This document shows, in pieces, positions 12,551 to 12,582 of a DNA stretch of 12,582 nt. The DNA comes from JACJYE01 sp964432875 (lineage in GTDB: Bacteria; Bacteroidota; Bacteroidia; Chitinophagales; Saprospiraceae). The stretch spans positions 1 through 12,582 of the forward strand of contig CAYSPJ010000140.1 of the NCBI GenBank assembly GCA_964432875.1. Direction: 5' to 3'. The notes beneath the pieces were generated by a model that did not search any database, was not told the origin of the DNA, and was given only the letters and a program-made list of their open reading frames with translations. The stretch's first letter is position 1. Each line of letters begins with the position of its first letter. The translations under genes were made by a program, and so were the position numbers.

Positions 12551-12582
12551 TTTACCCTTTACCCTTTACCCTTTACCCTTTA
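12551..12582 (-). repeat. Heptamer array running off the right edge
   Basis: Four perfect TTTACCC units plus TTTA reach the last base of the window. On the minus strand this reads GGGTAAA, the same family as the GTAAAGG/ATAAAGG array after hutU but in the opposite orientation and more uniform. Confidence 0.85.

Larger units (their letters stand above)
11717..12582. other. Gene-poor, repeat-rich end of the window
   Basis: Over 860 bp contain no convincing reading frame on either strand. The sequence is a series of inverted repeats and dispersed-looking elements: GAGCA/TGCTC at 11834-11845, a possible branched structure (11906-11994), CCACC/GGTGG hairpin (12012-12025), alternative ATGTGGT hairpins (12114-12147), two REP-like elements, two more hairpins and a terminal heptamer array. 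The promoter of the minus-strand helical-repeat gene must lie at its left end; TGCGTTTG 10 nt upstream of the ATG is the nearest, imperfect, -7 candidate. Confidence 0.6.

Overview
The window most likely comes from a Bacteroidota chromosome, probably of the Saprospiraceae/Lewinella type. The evidence is the Bacteroidota-type -7 promoter box TAnnTTTG in front of several genes, a long-form urocanase, an outer-membrane protein with the HAEPLYID motif, a sulfate/bicarbonate-type SulP transporter and a large alpha-helical protein of a type I associate with that family. The taxonomic call rests on recognition, not on a search. A 100-N scaffold gap at 9452-9551 shows that this is draft or metagenome assembly.

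Left part (1-1154, minus strand): the N-terminus of a probable Rpn-family nuclease/transposase-like protein runs off the left edge (163..1). Upstream of it lies a complete FRG-domain protein (363-1154) whose TATCTTTG promoter box sits only 4 nt from the start codon.

Central part (1300-8299, plus strand): an OmpR-type response regulator and a sensor histidine kinase overlap by 11 bp. They are followed at once by four 11-bp direct repeats that begin on the kinase stop codon, a TACCTTTG box, and a secreted outer-membrane barrel-like HAEPLYID protein. This looks like a self-contained signalling module with its output gene. An intrinsic terminator closes it. A SulP anion transporter with a weak STAS-like tail follows and ends in a very strong terminator. 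Next is urocanate hydratase (hutU) without other hut genes. The hutU stop codon lies inside a C-free heptanucleotide repeat array, and after that comes an SH3-domain lipoprotein (8425-9228).

Right part (9229-12582): mostly repeats. A 73-bp-period tandem repeat carrying a GGTAGAGACGATTC palindrome surrounds the assembly gap. The edge of the palindrome supplies the stop codon of a 51-codon minus-strand ORF. A 505-aa helical-repeat protein (10199-11716, minus) has a terminator overlapping its stop. The last 870 bp have no convincing gene but hold a possible branched RNA structure, alternative hairpins, two more copies of a REP-like element, other small hairpins and a second heptamer array in the opposite orientation that runs off the right edge.

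I see no CRISPR array, rRNA, tRNA or insertion sequence. The two best candidates for follow-up are the 11-bp-phased operator module and the repeat families that have taken over gene ends.
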